Source of the DNA: Ianthella basta
Taxonomy: Eukaryota > Porifera > Demospongiae > Verongiida > Ianthellidae
Reading direction: 5' to 3'
Assembly (NCBI GenBank): GCA_964019415.1
Contig: OZ025877.1
Location: forward strand, 5,022,742-5,086,741
DNA length: 64,000 bases
The notes beneath the pieces were generated by a model. It saw only the letters and a list, made by a program, of their open reading frames with translations. It did no database searches and had not been told where the DNA came from. The translations under genes were made by a program, and so were the position numbers. Below are positions 22,189 through 33,402 of this stretch, piece after piece. Within the stretch, counting starts at the first letter, position 1; every line of letters begins with the position of its first letter.

Positions 22189-25100
22189 CTAACTCGTAAA
22201 GTGCTCCCTCCGCAGGCTCCTCTCCATCTCAGCAAAACCTGCTCTACCGAGAGCTGTCAGGAGAGTGGACCACGTTCGCTCCTCCTCCCCAGTGTGCCGG
22301 TTTCCTTTTAGCCAGCGCTCAAGCATGTCCCGACATGCCCTCTCACAGTTGTTGGGGTAGTTCGTAGAAACAATTTCACAGACACGGCCCTCCACTCCCA
22401 ACCTGAGAGCCAGCCTCTGCCAGTTGACTGCAACTCCTGTCACAACTAGTTCATCCACATCTCTCATGTTTGGGGTGGATGAAATGCTGAGAAGGGCTCG
22501 GGCACCTCCTGAGGGAATTGCTGTAGGCCCTTCAGTGGCTGGATGTGTCCCACTCTGTTCAACTAGTGACTGGAGCTGGTTCCTTTCGGTAGATGATGGG
22601 TGCTGGGTTGGTTCAGCTTGTGGCCAGATGATCTTGTTAATCATCTCCAGAGTGGGGGTGTACTTTCCAAATAGATCTGTGATTGATAACATATTCCAAG
22701 CTTCTCCACTGCCCCCCAGTGAAAGTGAAAACTCTTCATTTTCTGTAATGGAGTTTCTGATTCCTTCCACTGTAAATAATTCCTTGGGTGATGTGGCTGT
22801 GATGTCCTGAAGTGAAGCTATCTGTTTTGGTGGGTGCACAATGTACGCTGCAGCTGCCAGTTTGGGGGAGAACCGGCGGACTGTTGAGAGGATGTCACTG
22901 ACAACGCGTGTCAAGTACTGACACAATTTATCAGCTATCTCACTTGTAGCAATCACTTGAATAACTCTGTTCTTCACAATGTGGACTGTTACATGCACTC
23001 CAACAGTGGATTGCCATGCAATCCCATTCCACCAGATGTGGCAGCAGTGCTGCTGGACACCCTCCTCGTCATGTTGCTTCACCACAAAGTGAGCTGCCAA
23101 ATGAAGGAGAATGGTCTGGAGAATGTGAGCAGAAATGAAATGCTTCTTTGAGGTCCTCAGCTGCCAGCAGAGGTGAAGGACATTTTGCGCATGGAGGCCT
23201 TCTGATGTGGGCAGAGAGTGCTTCGTGGAGACAAGGGAAGGAAAGAAAAACCATCCACTAGTTTCCTTGCACTGTGTTAGCTTGCTTAACTCCACCTTCA
23301 GGACTGACGGGTCCACAGGAATGCTGAACTCCAAACTGATTAGCAGTTGTTGGACCATTGCCAGGTCCATGTGAGGGAAGAGCTCAGCAAGGTGTCGACA
23401 GTGAAGGAGACCAAACTCAATTTCTACAGAGCGAGAAAACAGGCTCCCATACACATCATGTAGAATGCTGGGTAGGTCCAACACTAGCCAACTCCTAGGG
23501 GGATTTTCCTTATTAGGGAGGTAGAGGGCATATCCTGCTGCTGACAAGTCCTGACATACCTCCTGTGGGGTTGGTATGGTCCGAGGTAAGTTATCCTTGT
23601 TGACCTTGACCCATTCAGAGAACTCCTGCAGCTGCAGTGCTTGGGCTTTGATGGATGATGTCATCTGGGACAGAACCCACGCAAGGCTGTAACCTGTGTG
23701 GGTGGCTCTGAATTCTGGAACTGGAATATCCTGGAGAGCAGTGCAGAGTCGATTGATGCCTTCAGATTGGGGCTGACGGCAGTTAAGGAAACAAGTACCC
23801 ACAAACTTTAGTGGTAACTCTTCCAGATCCCTACTTGCTTCTTCTATGCACCTGATGAATTTACCTGTGGCTTCTTGCTTGGACTTCACCTTGTCCAGGA
23901 AGCTACCAATGACAATCACATGAGGAGGACTAGCAGTAGTGGACATCAGTGCCACTGGGGTCAGCCAGCGATGGAGCTGGTGTAGGATGGTCTCTTCCGC
24001 TTCTGTCGCCTTAATCACAAGCAGGAGAGTCATGGAAACTCCCGATTTGCTTAGTAGAGCTTCCAGGAACATCTGGTGGGGGCCATGGTAGTCAACCTGA
24101 CCAGCAAAGTCAAAGAACAGCACTTCTCCATACTTCTGGCTGCTGTGGGGGACAGTTTCAATGCCAGCTGTTCGCTTGCGGCAGTCGTCCACTCTCCTGA
24201 AGCGATTGAAAATCCTGCCAAGGAACGAGTTGCTCTCTGCTTGAAGTGATGCAATGAGGGTGCTCTTGCCTCCCTCTGCATTGCCAATGATACAGAGGGT
24301 CTTTCGAGTGGTGAATGAGAGGGCCTGCTTGATAGCTTCCCGGAAATCTGATTTGGCTAAGTCCAGTGGAGTCTGGGAAAGATTGTTTGTGGTCCTTACA
24401 CTGGCTCCTCCCTCAGCCAGGAGCACTCCACACTGAATGCGGTTGCAGGTGGCAGCATAATGAAGAGCAGTGCTACCATTTTCATTTTTCATTGCAAGAT
24501 TGGCACCTGCCAAAATGAGTTTCTTTACTACTTCCTCGTGGCCTTCATGTACAGCATTCATGAGAGGAGTGCCTCCAGTGAATCCCACGAAGTTCACACT
24601 GCAGCCGACAGCAATGAGTGCTTCAACAACTAGCGTGTCACCTTCAATGCAGGCACCATAAAGAAGCTCTTCCTTCACCTGCTTTGACAAAGGGTTCAGC
24701 AATTGTACAAGCTCTGTGTGAGTTAGCTCACTGGTACTGCATATTGCCCGAAGAAGAGTTCGAGCAACAGGTATGTCACCTTTACGGCAGGCACAACATA
24801 GAAGGTTGCGTTGCTCCTCTCTTGACAGAATACTTACATTGCATCCATTCTTGAGAAGAGTCCCAGCAAGAAGGAGGTCACCTTCATGGCAGGCACAGCA
24901 TAGCAGCTCTTCTTGCTCCTCTCTTGATAGAACAACAACGCCGCAACCTCTTGTGAGCAAAGCCCCAGCAACAAGGAGGTCGCCTTCCTGGCAGGCACAG
25001 TGCAGAAGCTCTTCTTGCTCCTCCCTTGTTAGAGTGCTAACACAACAACCCTTCGCGAGGATAGCACCGACAACAAATAGGCTGTGCTTATGGTATGCAC

Positions 25101-25908
25101 AACGCAGAAGCCTTTCTTGCTCCTCTCTTGATAGAGTACCAACACTGCAACCATTCTTGAGTAGAGTATCAACAGCCAAGGGGTCGTCCACATGGCAGGC
25201 ATGACGAAACAGTCTATCCTTCTCCTCCTTTGATAGCCCTTTACAGCTCGCTCCAGCTCGCAATAAAGACAACGATATCGCTCCATTACCACGTGCGAGC
25301 ACGAGAGGAGAGCGATACACGGATACTTCATCCACTCTGCTTCCTCCGTCAATGAGCGCTTGTATCACTTCCTCCAACTTCCGGGCACAGGCAACATGGA
25401 GTGCTGTATAACCATGCATATTCTTTGCGTGCACGTCTGCTCCTGCTGCGAGTAGAGCCAACACGATATCTTTGAGGGCACTGCGCCCTTGTTCTCCTAG
25501 CGGGGCCGTAAAATCACAGGCCGTATGAAGTACTGTCTGTCCACATGAATCTTTCGCTTTTACGTCTGCTCCCGCTGCGAGTAGAGCTAACACGATGTCC
25601 TTGTGGCCACGCGAAACGGCCAGATTCAACAACGTATTGTCACCTAGACTACACCGAGCATTTACATCGGTTCCGCTTCGAATGAGCTCTTGAACTTGCT
25701 GAAGGTTTCCACTACACACTGCATCCTCCATGTTTGGGGCGTTCACCCGTTCATTGGGTTTTACGGAGGAGTACAAATCCCCGTGAAACTGCATCGAAAT
25801 TCCGGTGAATTGTGTGGACGGCTCAAGTTTTGTAAGACAGCTGTGGTCACTAGGTACAGCTAATTGTGTTATCTCTATATACCAAGTGCACCTAGGATCA
25901 CGGTACAC
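22189..25908 (-). CDS. Ankyrin-ROC/COR-Death protein (ROCO family)
   Basis: A single 1,239-residue frame without introns. Residues ~60-230 and 425-540 are ankyrin repeats (ADVHAKNMHGYTALHVACA, NENGSTALHYAATC). Between them lie about six diverged ~33-residue units of the form SREEQEELLCCACHEGDLLLAGTLL..GC. A ROC GTPase follows: P-loop IGNAEGGKST near 540, DFAGQVDYHGP near 600 and VIVIGSFLDKV near 668. A COR-like region spans ~750-1,050. A C-terminal Death domain (~1,146-1,235; NWQRLALRLGVEG, LERWLKG) completes it. By family knowledge this is a cytosolic GTP-dependent scaffold that recruits Death-domain adaptors, as DAPK1-like and other ROCO proteins do. The first ATG (25,908) gives a poorly conserved 59-residue lead; MEDAVCSGNLQQ at 25,731 is an equally likely start. 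Confidence 0.85.
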   Translation of the reverse strand: MYRDPRCTWYIEITQLAVPSDHSCLTKLEPSTQFTGISMQFHGDLYSSVKPNERVNAPNMEDAVCSGNLQQVQELIRSGTDVNARCSLGDNTLLNLAVSRGHKDIVLALLAAGADVKAKDSCGQTVLHTACDFTAPLGEQGRSALKDIVLALLAAGADVHAKNMHGYTALHVACARKLEEVIQALIDGGSRVDEVSVYRSPLVLARGNGAISLSLLRAGASCKGLSKEEKDRLFRHACHVDDPLAVDTLLKNGCSVGTLSREEQERLLRCAYHKHSLFVVGAILAKGCCVSTLTREEQEELLHCACQEGDLLVAGALLTRGCGVVVLSREEQEELLCCACHEGDLLLAGTLLKNGCNVSILSREEQRNLLCCACRKGDIPVARTLLRAICSTSELTHTELVQLLNPLSKQVKEELLYGACIEGDTLVVEALIAVGCSVNFVGFTGGTPLMNAVHEGHEEVVKKLILAGANLAMKNENGSTALHYAATCNRIQCGVLLAEGGASVRTTNNLSQTPLDLAKSDFREAIKQALSFTTRKTLCIIGNAEGGKSTLIASLQAESNSFLGRIFNRFRRVDDCRKRTAGIETVPHSSQKYGEVLFFDFAGQVDYHGPHQMFLEALLSKSGVSMTLLLVIKATEAEETILHQLHRWLTPVALMSTTASPPHVIVIGSFLDKVKSKQEATGKFIRCIEEASRDLEELPLKFVGTCFLNCRQPQSEGINRLCTALQDIPVPEFRATHTGYSLAWVLSQMTSSIKAQALQLQEFSEWVKVNKDNLPRTIPTPQEVCQDLSAAGYALYLPNKENPPRSWLVLDLPSILHDVYGSLFSRSVEIEFGLLHCRHLAELFPHMDLAMVQQLLISLEFSIPVDPSVLKVELSKLTQCKETSGWFFFPSLVSTKHSLPTSEGLHAQNVLHLCWQLRTSKKHFISAHILQTILLHLAAHFVVKQHDEEGVQQHCCHIWWNGIAWQSTVGVHVTVHIVKNRVIQVIATSEIADKLCQYLTRVVSDILSTVRRFSPKLAAAAYIVHPPKQIASLQDITATSPKELFTVEGIRNSITENEEFSLSLGGSGEAWNMLSITDLFGKYTPTLEMINKIIWPQAEPTQHPSSTERNQLQSLVEQSGTHPATEGPTAIPSGGARALLSISSTPNMRDVDELVVTGVAVNWQRLALRLGVEGRVCEIVSTNYPNNCERACRDMLERWLKGNRHTGEEERTWSTLLTALGRAGFAEMERSLRREHFTS

Positions 25909-26718
25909 GTATGTTGCAAACAGCTGGTGAGAGATTGTGCATGATAGACTATATACAGCTAATTGGCAGCTAGTTCAAGGCTGTCACTATTTAACACTAG
26001 AACCTTGGAACTGCACTAGATATTTCATCATGATCATGTATATGCTGTGAACCAAGTATTAAGGGTGGATGTCATGAGCACTGCATACATTCTCACAGTA
26101 GAACGCATGCACACAAATTAAAATACTGTGTTAAAAAGTTGTGTGTGTGTGCGTATGTGCGTGTGTGCATGTGTGTGTTACCATATTGCATACATGTAAT
26201 GTAACAGTGTCACTGTCTTACAGTATTGCATGCATAGAGATAGTTGTCACATTCAGTCAATACACTCACTTGCTTTTCCTAGTCCACGTAAAACTTCTTG
26301 CCAACTTCACAAACATACACTGTACATGGCCTTCCATCACTTGTTTTAAAATAGCACACACGCACACACACACACACATATATACAAGTACACACACACG
26401 CACACACACACACACAATGCAGCAGTAACAACCATGTTCCATGACAACAATACTTAAATACAAAACAGGATCTCCTCAAGGATTTCATGGTCAAAATTGT
26501 ATCATGCAAAAGTGACCAGATAACCTATCCAAGTCTTACAGACAAAATTTACATGGAACCCACTGCCATGGTGTGAGCGTCAATTGGATGTGTCTAAATC
26601 TAGTAGACCTACAGTGCAGGACTCTAAATCCCACAGTATCTCTTTGACGTCATGTGACATCATTGTAGAATAGACAGTTATCAATTCACAGCAATAACAT
26701 ACTGTACATAAAAAGTTC

Positions 26719-26895
26719 TACAATGGAACCTCTCTAAGATGGTCACTGTGTTAGGCAGCCACCTCTCTAAAACAGCCGTCCCTGGCCCCAAATACCACTA
26801 AATCATTGCAATCTACCTCTGTAGAACAGCCGCCTCTCTATAAAGGTCAGTTACAACTGGCCCACGGGTGGCTGAATTAGACAGGTTTCACTGTA
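26719..26895. mobile_element. MITE-like element with TA-flanked inverted ends, copy 1
   Basis: It begins TACAATGGAACCTCTCTAAGA and ends with the near complement ACAGGTTTCACTGTA. A second copy in opposite orientation lies at 63,705-63,866. It is non-coding, about 177 bp, with terminal TA as in Tc1/mariner-type elements (inference). Confidence 0.7.
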
Positions 26896-26965
26896 TACTT
26901 TAGTCCTGCAAAAGTTAAAGGCCATACAGTTTTACCTACACATTAGGTTAGCGGTGAGGTGTGTT

Positions 26966-27180
26966 TGAGGGGGGGAGACATGACCCCACAGTGGCAGGCC
27001 CCTGTGGTGGAGGTGGTGTATTTTGGTCTCCTATCACAAATGTATCCTGAAAAACCCACATACTATGACCAGAGTACAGTGACCATCTCTAGATGGCTAC
27101 CTAAACAGCAATGCATGGTGTGATAATAGAGTGCTGACCTACCCGCTGTGTGTGGTGACTCCAAAGGAACTACTAAACTA
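26966..27180. repeat. Dispersed repeat, copy 2 (possible terminal exon)
   Basis: See the copy at 19,945. On the minus strand GTTTTTCAG precedes an open frame reading DTFVIGDQNTPPPPQGPA...SNTPHR and a stop near 26,950. It may be an orphan terminal exon left by duplication. Confidence 0.4.
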
Positions 27181-27637
27181 AAGCTGCACCCCATCAAATT
27201 CTCTCACTGCTCAGTGAAGTGGATGCAGACCCTCCAGTGGGTGCAGTACCACCTTACTAACTCTATCTGCTATGTGAGCATACCATAGCATGCAGTATCA
27301 ACTCCTACACACTACCTTATAGCAATTTAGTGCACTTTCACCACTGTAAGTGGCTGCATTGAGGTGACAGCATGTCACCGTGGACACATACTTGCATAAT
27401 CACTTGAAACAGCTTTATTAATTTCATCCGTACACAGTAGCAATTATTGCGCACTACTTACTCTTAATTTTTAAGATCTGCCCAAACCAACGACAAATCA
27501 GTTTCACTTTGCTTCATTAGTACACACACCATAGATACAAGAACACACACACACAAAAGCTCACACCTTGGTGATTTCCTAGGTCACATAATACAAGTGA
27601 TTCATTTGTTGACAGTCCATCACCAGTCACAAGAATT
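27181..27637. other. 3' flank of the Ig receptor gene, no gene seen
   Basis: No supported frame. It probably contains the 3' untranslated region of the minus-strand Ig receptor. Confidence 0.4.
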
Positions 27638-30262
27638 TTAGTCACATTCAACTTCGCTGTCGATGATTTTAATCACTGGTGGACGGTCTCTGGGAAGATC
27701 CAGCATGGCAGCGCAGTTCCCCATGACCATATTTCCTTCCTGCTGCAGGTTCCTTGTGGCGTTGCCAAACCCCTCAGCGTAGTGCTGTATCTCCCCTCCC
27801 ACCTTGGTAGAAGCAGAAGGGGGAAGAGGGGAACAGGAGCAAGAGTGAGTGCCCTCTGGGTGGATGACCTGGTAGAGGTTGTCTTCGGATATAATGGATG
27901 TATGCACAGAGGGCAGCTTGTAGGTGATGTATGGGTCAGCGACAGTCAAGGGTGGTGAGTCTTGATGAGCTGTGGCTTTGCTGTGCAGCCTCCTGTGATG
28001 GTGGGAAGGGGGGAGCATAGATTTTAGATTAGATTTTATCGTATTTTAATGCCCACAATTGTTTTATCAAATTTCTACTGCGAAATCTCCAATTACAAGG
28101 ACATGCAGTGAAGGTGCAATAGCAACACACACAGTTCATCTTACCTTCTTCTCACGGCCACAATGAAGAAGGTGCACGTTGCAGCTATGATCACTCCCAG
28201 CAGGACACCACTGACAGTGGCACAAGCAATCACTGCTATAGTTGTAGATGAGAGTGGGCCATGGTTGCTGGCAACAGTAGTAACAGTGGTAGAGGAGTCG
28301 GTGCTATTGGTGACAGATGAGGGGGCTGTTTTGATGGAAGAGAGCAGGGGAGAAGGGAGGAAGGGAAGGTACTATTACAATGGAGAATGTATACAAAGAG
28401 AGAAAGGATGACAGGCTGTTTCAAGCGAGCAACGCACGTACCTTCTGCCACTGCTTGCAATACTGCCACCCTGCCAGCACACACAGTGACTGCGTTCTCA
28501 ACTACACAGAGTGGGTCCACCTCTTCACTGCTGCTGGCCTGTACCATGTAGTAGCCTTCATGCTGGACAGTGGAATTGTGGACCACAACAGTCTGGTTGA
28601 AGTCCTCCAGAGTGTACCCTCCTACAGCCAACTCCCATGTCCCACCAACTCCCATTCTAGTGCCAGTAAAGGACCAGTGGAGGCTCTTGTATTGTGCAGC
28701 AGAAACACGCAAGGTCAGGTCCTCCCCAGGAGTGAAGTAAACAATCTCATTTGTTGTGTATACAGCTGGGAAACCTACAGTGAAACCGCAATGGTCTAAA
28801 CAGGAGCATGTGTTTATGTGCTCTGTTAATAGTAGTGCACAGCCCCTCAAACCATGCAACAGTAAGTTCCTATACATGCACAGCAACAAAACAATAAAAT
28901 AAGAAAAAGAAAAGAAAAGGTGAAGCAACAACATGAGCCTATGAGGACAATAGTACAAAAAGAATGAAATGTAGAACATATACATATGACTGGTTGTTTT
29001 GGAGTGTGTGTGATACTGTGTGTAAGAGCCCAGGTACGTCGTTAAGAGCCCACCTTCCAAATCCAAGTAGACACTGTCAGACCGGGCCTCCCCCAGTCCA
29101 TTCTTTGCAACACAGTAGTATAGTCCCCTTGTGTCAGCAGTGAAACTGGTGAGGGTGAGCCTCAGGCGTAGGTCTTGGGTTGATGAAGTCTCCATGCGCA
29201 CATTTGGCCCTGGCTCCAGCTGAGTGCTGTCTTTGAACCAAGCAATGGAGGGGTATGGAGTAATGTGCTTTCCTACAATGCAGTCCATAGTTGGTAAAGT
29301 TGCCCCATGCGCTGAGAGGATTCTTCCAGAATCAGTCAATTCTGGCTTAGCAGGAGGAGCTGCAGAACAAAAAATACTTCAAATGATAGCATGTGACACC
29401 TGCAGACATGTGTCTTACCTCTTGGTAGCTGCACTCTGACAAACAGCCTCTCCACCTCCCCACTACCACTTGTTGTTACCTGGCAGATCATCACTTGTTC
29501 ATTGTACGCTGTCAACGTGTGGCCATTGCCACGGTATAGCCCAACGTGAGGACCGGGGTAAGCCTGGGAATCATGGTACTGATAGAAAGGTGCCTCCCAC
29601 CCATCTCTGGAAAGGCTAGATCCATTGAGATGCAGCCACTCAATGCTTTGTGTTGTGTCATCACCACTGCACAACATCAGTGGCCACACAGTGAGGTAAG
29701 GGGGCACAGTGTACACGCTGTTGTTGGTCAGAGGAAAGTTAGCATTCCCAGGTCCAGAACCTCGCATGCTAATACCTGGGCATGGACACACACATAGCAC
29801 TAGTGTACACAGCTTATCAGGAATTGTCAGCATGTGTAAGGTCTACTGCAAGGCAGGCAATGGAGAAGCGTGCACCATATATTGGTTAGGTACACTTTTT
29901 AGAACTGAACACGTACAGCATTGCAACTAACACACTTCAACAATGATGTGGTCTTATAACTGCTACAGCACTGGAATAAAGTAAGTTAAATGGCCCATTC
30001 AAGCACCAACTGACTTTGAACATCTCTCACAGTCTGGCCACGTTATCAGTTCACACTGAGCTGCAAATGGTGCAGAGACCAAGTGCCTGCAGTTGCTCTC
30101 ACTACACCACTTCCTCATGCAGATCCTGCTCACTTTTGCAACAATGACACATATTCAGATATCCTATGCAGAAATACCTGTGTTTTCCAAGCACTCACCC
30201 TCCGCTCCATGGTGAAAGACCAGAACAGCAGTGAGGGTACTCAGAAGAGAAGCCCCGAGCAT
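27638..30262 (-). CDS. Ig-like transmembrane receptor
   Basis: Six exons joined by GT/AG sites in consistent phase: 30199-30262, 29419-29775, 29054-29359, 28442-28774, 28145-28325 and 27638-27992; 531 residues. Exon 1 is a signal peptide (MLGASLLSTLTAVLVFHHGAE). Exons 2-4 are one Ig-like domain each. Ig1 has Cys-Trp-Cys spacing (MLCSGD, IEWLH, MICQV). Ig2 is a clear I-set domain (MDCIVG, IAWFKD, GLYYCVAKNG). Ig3 lacks the canonical cysteines. Exon 5 carries a Ser/Thr-rich stalk and a membrane helix (AVIACATVSGVLLGVIIAA) followed by VRRR. Exon 6 is a ~117-residue cytoplasmic tail with DPYITYKL and NLYQVI tyrosines that could bind SH2 domains (inference). Phase-1 introns around each Ig exon are typical of such receptors. 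The ligand is unknown. Confidence 0.85.
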
Positions 30263-31356
30263 TATCGTGAGGTCAGCTCAGAGTCTTAACTCCTCACAGG
30301 GAAAGAGTGTGGCTATCAACGATTCCCGTGTAATAATGAGGATATCTAATTTATGAAGCAAGAGATGCATGATGCAAGATGCAAGATGCATGATGCAAGG
30401 TGCGAGATGCATGATGCAAGATGCTAAGAGAGGGGCGCATCGGGTTGGAGGGAGAGGGAGACGATGATTTAATCGACGCTTTGCAAATTCGCTTTGCGCA
30501 TGTGCAGTAGTCTAATTAAGATTTTTAGGGGGAGGTCGACCACGTTGTCTGCCAGCTCGAACTCCACCCTCGACGTGGCCTAATGCGTTGCGGATCTCGT
30601 TGTCGGCCAGCTCGATTAGAACACTGCCCGACTTGGCGTTATTCTACACTACCCAACTTTGTGTAGAATGTCTGTGGTCTAGTACGCTATCACGTTGTCG
30701 GCCGGGTATGATGTGTGTACGTGCTCACACGGTACCCATCCCCAAGTGGTCACTCGTGCGCTCGATCGAGATCTTGACAATCTGTGTTTCCGCTGGTAGC
30801 TAGCTACAGTCAACATATCATGGTGCGAGTAGCTCTTGAACAGTGGCGGACAAGCGTGCACATAGCGAGAGATAGTCAGACGCCGAACCTACAGCGAATG
30901 GCCGTCAGATTCCAGAAGGATCGCTTGATTCTTTTTCGGGAAGGAACCAAACCTTCGAAAGGGATCTTCCACCAATCATGTTTGCCTCAGCTTATGACCA
31001 CTGTGGGATTCTGCGTTGGAGTACTAGTGTAGTTAACCGCGAGAGTGTCTATTATACTTGCCTCAGTTCTCTGCAACCACCCAGCACTGCAGGCCTATGC
31101 CGTGACTTACAGATGGGATCAGCCCATTCATCTGGTATACGAGAATAGCGAAGATCATGGATCATGATTTATCATTATTCCACTTCAGAATCTGCAATAA
31201 ATACAAAAGTACATTTTCTGTAGACAAGGTTATAGCCTTTACTAATTCATGACTATATATGTGAAGATTGTGTCGGAGTTTATTCACTAAGGACAATTGA
31301 GTACGTATATTATGCTTACTTGATTTGTTTGTCATTGTCTCACACATTCCCTTGCA
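30263..31356. other. Intergenic; GATGCA minisatellite and short local repeats
   Basis: 30,361-30,424 is a short tandem array of GATGCAA/GATGCAT units just upstream of the Ig receptor start. 30,538-30,705 has three degenerate CACGTTGTC.GCC direct repeats. No gene is supported, though 5' exons of the plus-strand channel-like gene could lie here. Confidence 0.5.
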
Positions 31357-32155
31357 GGCATGGCCTGCTCTTCCACTTGTTTCAGCTGTTCCTGTTGACC
31401 TTTGCCCTTGCTACTGTGGCACGGCCAGACCTCCCTCTTGATAGAGGGTACCATGACCCTATTGACGTATTCAGAGGCATCTGTGAAGTGGTGATCTTGC
31501 TAATGACAGTAGCGAAAATTGGCATTTCAGTTTTTGAGATTGCGTAAGTTTTCTATAACATTATTGCAACATAATACACAGTTCAGACCTACCTTGTATA
31601 CATTTTAGAGCACATGTCATTGACAACTGTGATGTATATTCCACAATTCACTTCAGTTGATACCTTAGTGTGTGCTGGCCTATCAACAGCATGCACATTC
31701 AATGTGAGTGATGGTAATGCACATTTGTGTATTCTCCTGGAACATTGCAATTGCTAGACTGATAATTTAAGTAAGTATTGACTAATATGCCGAGATCAAA
31801 GCTGTCCAATTTTGACTTAAATCATTGATTATAAACTAAAGGTAGGGTAGTTGCTGTAGCTACAAATCTATTTCAACAGGTCGAGTAGATTGTGTGTCTC
31901 TGTGTGGCAAGCACTGAATGTTACAGTATAGCTATAGTATTGCCTACACTTGTCCACATGCCACAGGAGCAACTGGAAGGCATATCTCCAGAATTGGCTG
32001 AACTATGCTCAGTGGTTATCCATTCCACTCATCTTGGTGATCATCCTTCTACGAGCCACAGCACACTCTGGACAATGGGTTGTGGCTGCACTTGCTAACT
32101 TTAACTTTGGACTACGTACATGCATGCAACCTTTAGAGTTCATGATTATTTCTTT
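31357..32155 (+). CDS. TRP-like ion channel exons (partial)
   Basis: Two plus-strand exons, 31357-31543 and 31967-32155, join in frame through phase 2 (TTGCAG and CCACAG acceptors, GTAAGT donors). The joined peptide has four hydrophobic stretches: LLFHLFQLFLLTFALATVA, GICEVVILLMTVAKIGISVF, WLSIPLILVIILL and QWVVAALANFNFGLR. The pattern with YLQNWLNYAQW resembles the S1-S4 region of ankyrin/TRP channels, but I see no pore or ankyrin repeats. Downstream sequence runs into repeats and a Penelope-like relic, so the gene is either cut short or continues past exons I cannot recognise. It is the only plus-strand coding unit among minus-strand genes here. Confidence 0.45.
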
Positions 32156-32875
32156 GTAAGTTGTTTATCCATATAATGTATTAAGACTATTATTGTGCAG
32201 TCAGGGGCGCATATTGAGAAAAAAGAGGGCTGGGGTAGGAGCAGGAACTTCCTGTACAAATGATTACATTCTATTATAGAGCAATGTGTACAAGGCATGG
32301 GTTCTCCAGTCAAAATCACTTTCCTAGTCGTATCTGATGAAAATCACCGGTGCCACAGTTGCTTAAGTAGTGGCTGGCAACGATTTTCAGTAGTTAGATG
32401 GCGATTTCTACATAGAAGATGATTCCGTTTGACCCACACCACATGTTTGTTGACCAGCTTGATACCATGGTGATGATGTATGCTAGCAAAATAGCCTGTG
32501 CTGGCCAGTTCATGGCAGAAGACAATGTCCACTAAACACACTCTGTGTATGCGCCATTCTAAAAATAGCAGCGGCCTGGCCATGGGACCATATATACCTC
32601 CAAAATACAATCATTACGTGGGCGCTTCCCTTCTACCACCTCTATTTTTTCTCATTACATGCTCCTGGTGTGGAAGTCATTGCTTTAAAGTACAATGCTA
32701 AAATCATATCAGCTACTAGTCCTATGCAAGCACAGTCATCAGAAGAGACTTGGTATATGAATTTTATGTGATAAGTTTGAACTAGTCTTGAAATCATCGA
32801 GCAGCGGTGCTATTTTGCTCCATTTGTATGGATTCAAACTGCCACATTAATGAAGGTAATAGTTCGGACTGCAAT
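32156..32875. other. Intergenic, no gene seen
   Basis: A minus-strand open stretch at 32,344-32,610 gives an 88-residue peptide with an HHHHG cluster and no known motif; I do not support it as a gene. Confidence 0.4.
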
Positions 32876-33402
32876 TCAGTCACAACAGTACTGACCTTCT
32901 CTATAGCGCACACGCAGGATTGCTACCAAATATACTAGGAGTAATTGTTCGGTCACACCAACATTTTCTAAAATTAATACCCACCATCCACTGGTCCACA
33001 AGCTTGCAGTGGTCAAGACATTGCACAGACGTGACTGCCAAGGACCAGGATTAAGACTGGTCATCTGTGGGTCTCTTGTGGGCTGGTGCTGAATGATCCC
33101 CCTGGGGTAACCATTGCTGATGAGGGCCTGTCTGATTTGCCTAGTCTCCTGGTCCTTGGCAGTCACATCTGAGCTTCTGCCCTGCTGTGCAATGTCTTGA
33201 CCACTGCAAGCTTGAGGGCCAGTGGATGGTGGGACATGAAGTCGAGGTAGCGGTCTGTGTGGGTGGCTTTCCTGAACACAGTTGTTGAGATGGAGCCGTC
33301 TGGGTCCCGCTGAAGTAGCACATCCAAAAATGGGAGCTTGCCCTCTGTCTCCATTTTTGGAAGTGTGATTTTTCTCTGATTCCTGAAGTGGATCGAATCC
33401 AC
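32876..33402 (-). mobile_element. Penelope-like reverse transcriptase relic with foldback
   Basis: Minus-strand frames encode GKLPFLDVLLQRD and RKATHTDRYLDF, then ISNGYPRGII. These match the order and spacing of the intact Penelope-like protein at 50,994 (KLPFLDVMVTRRDD, RKQTHTDRYIHF, KNGYPRGFI). The fragment is broken into more than one frame. Its end at 32,990-33,055 is an inverted copy of 33,150-33,245, the fold-back arrangement also seen in the intact element. It sits at the right border of the 14.4 kb block. Confidence 0.7.

Noticed and set aside
30361-30424. Possible CRISPR-like array
   Set aside because: Short degenerate GATGCA units without spacers in a eukaryotic context; a minisatellite.
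30784-31032. Open frame as first exon of the channel-like gene
   Set aside because: No hydrophobic or ankyrin-like pattern, and no donor that joins in phase.
32344-32610. Minus-strand frame with an HHHHG cluster
   Set aside because: Looks like chance; no family pattern and no supporting splice sites.
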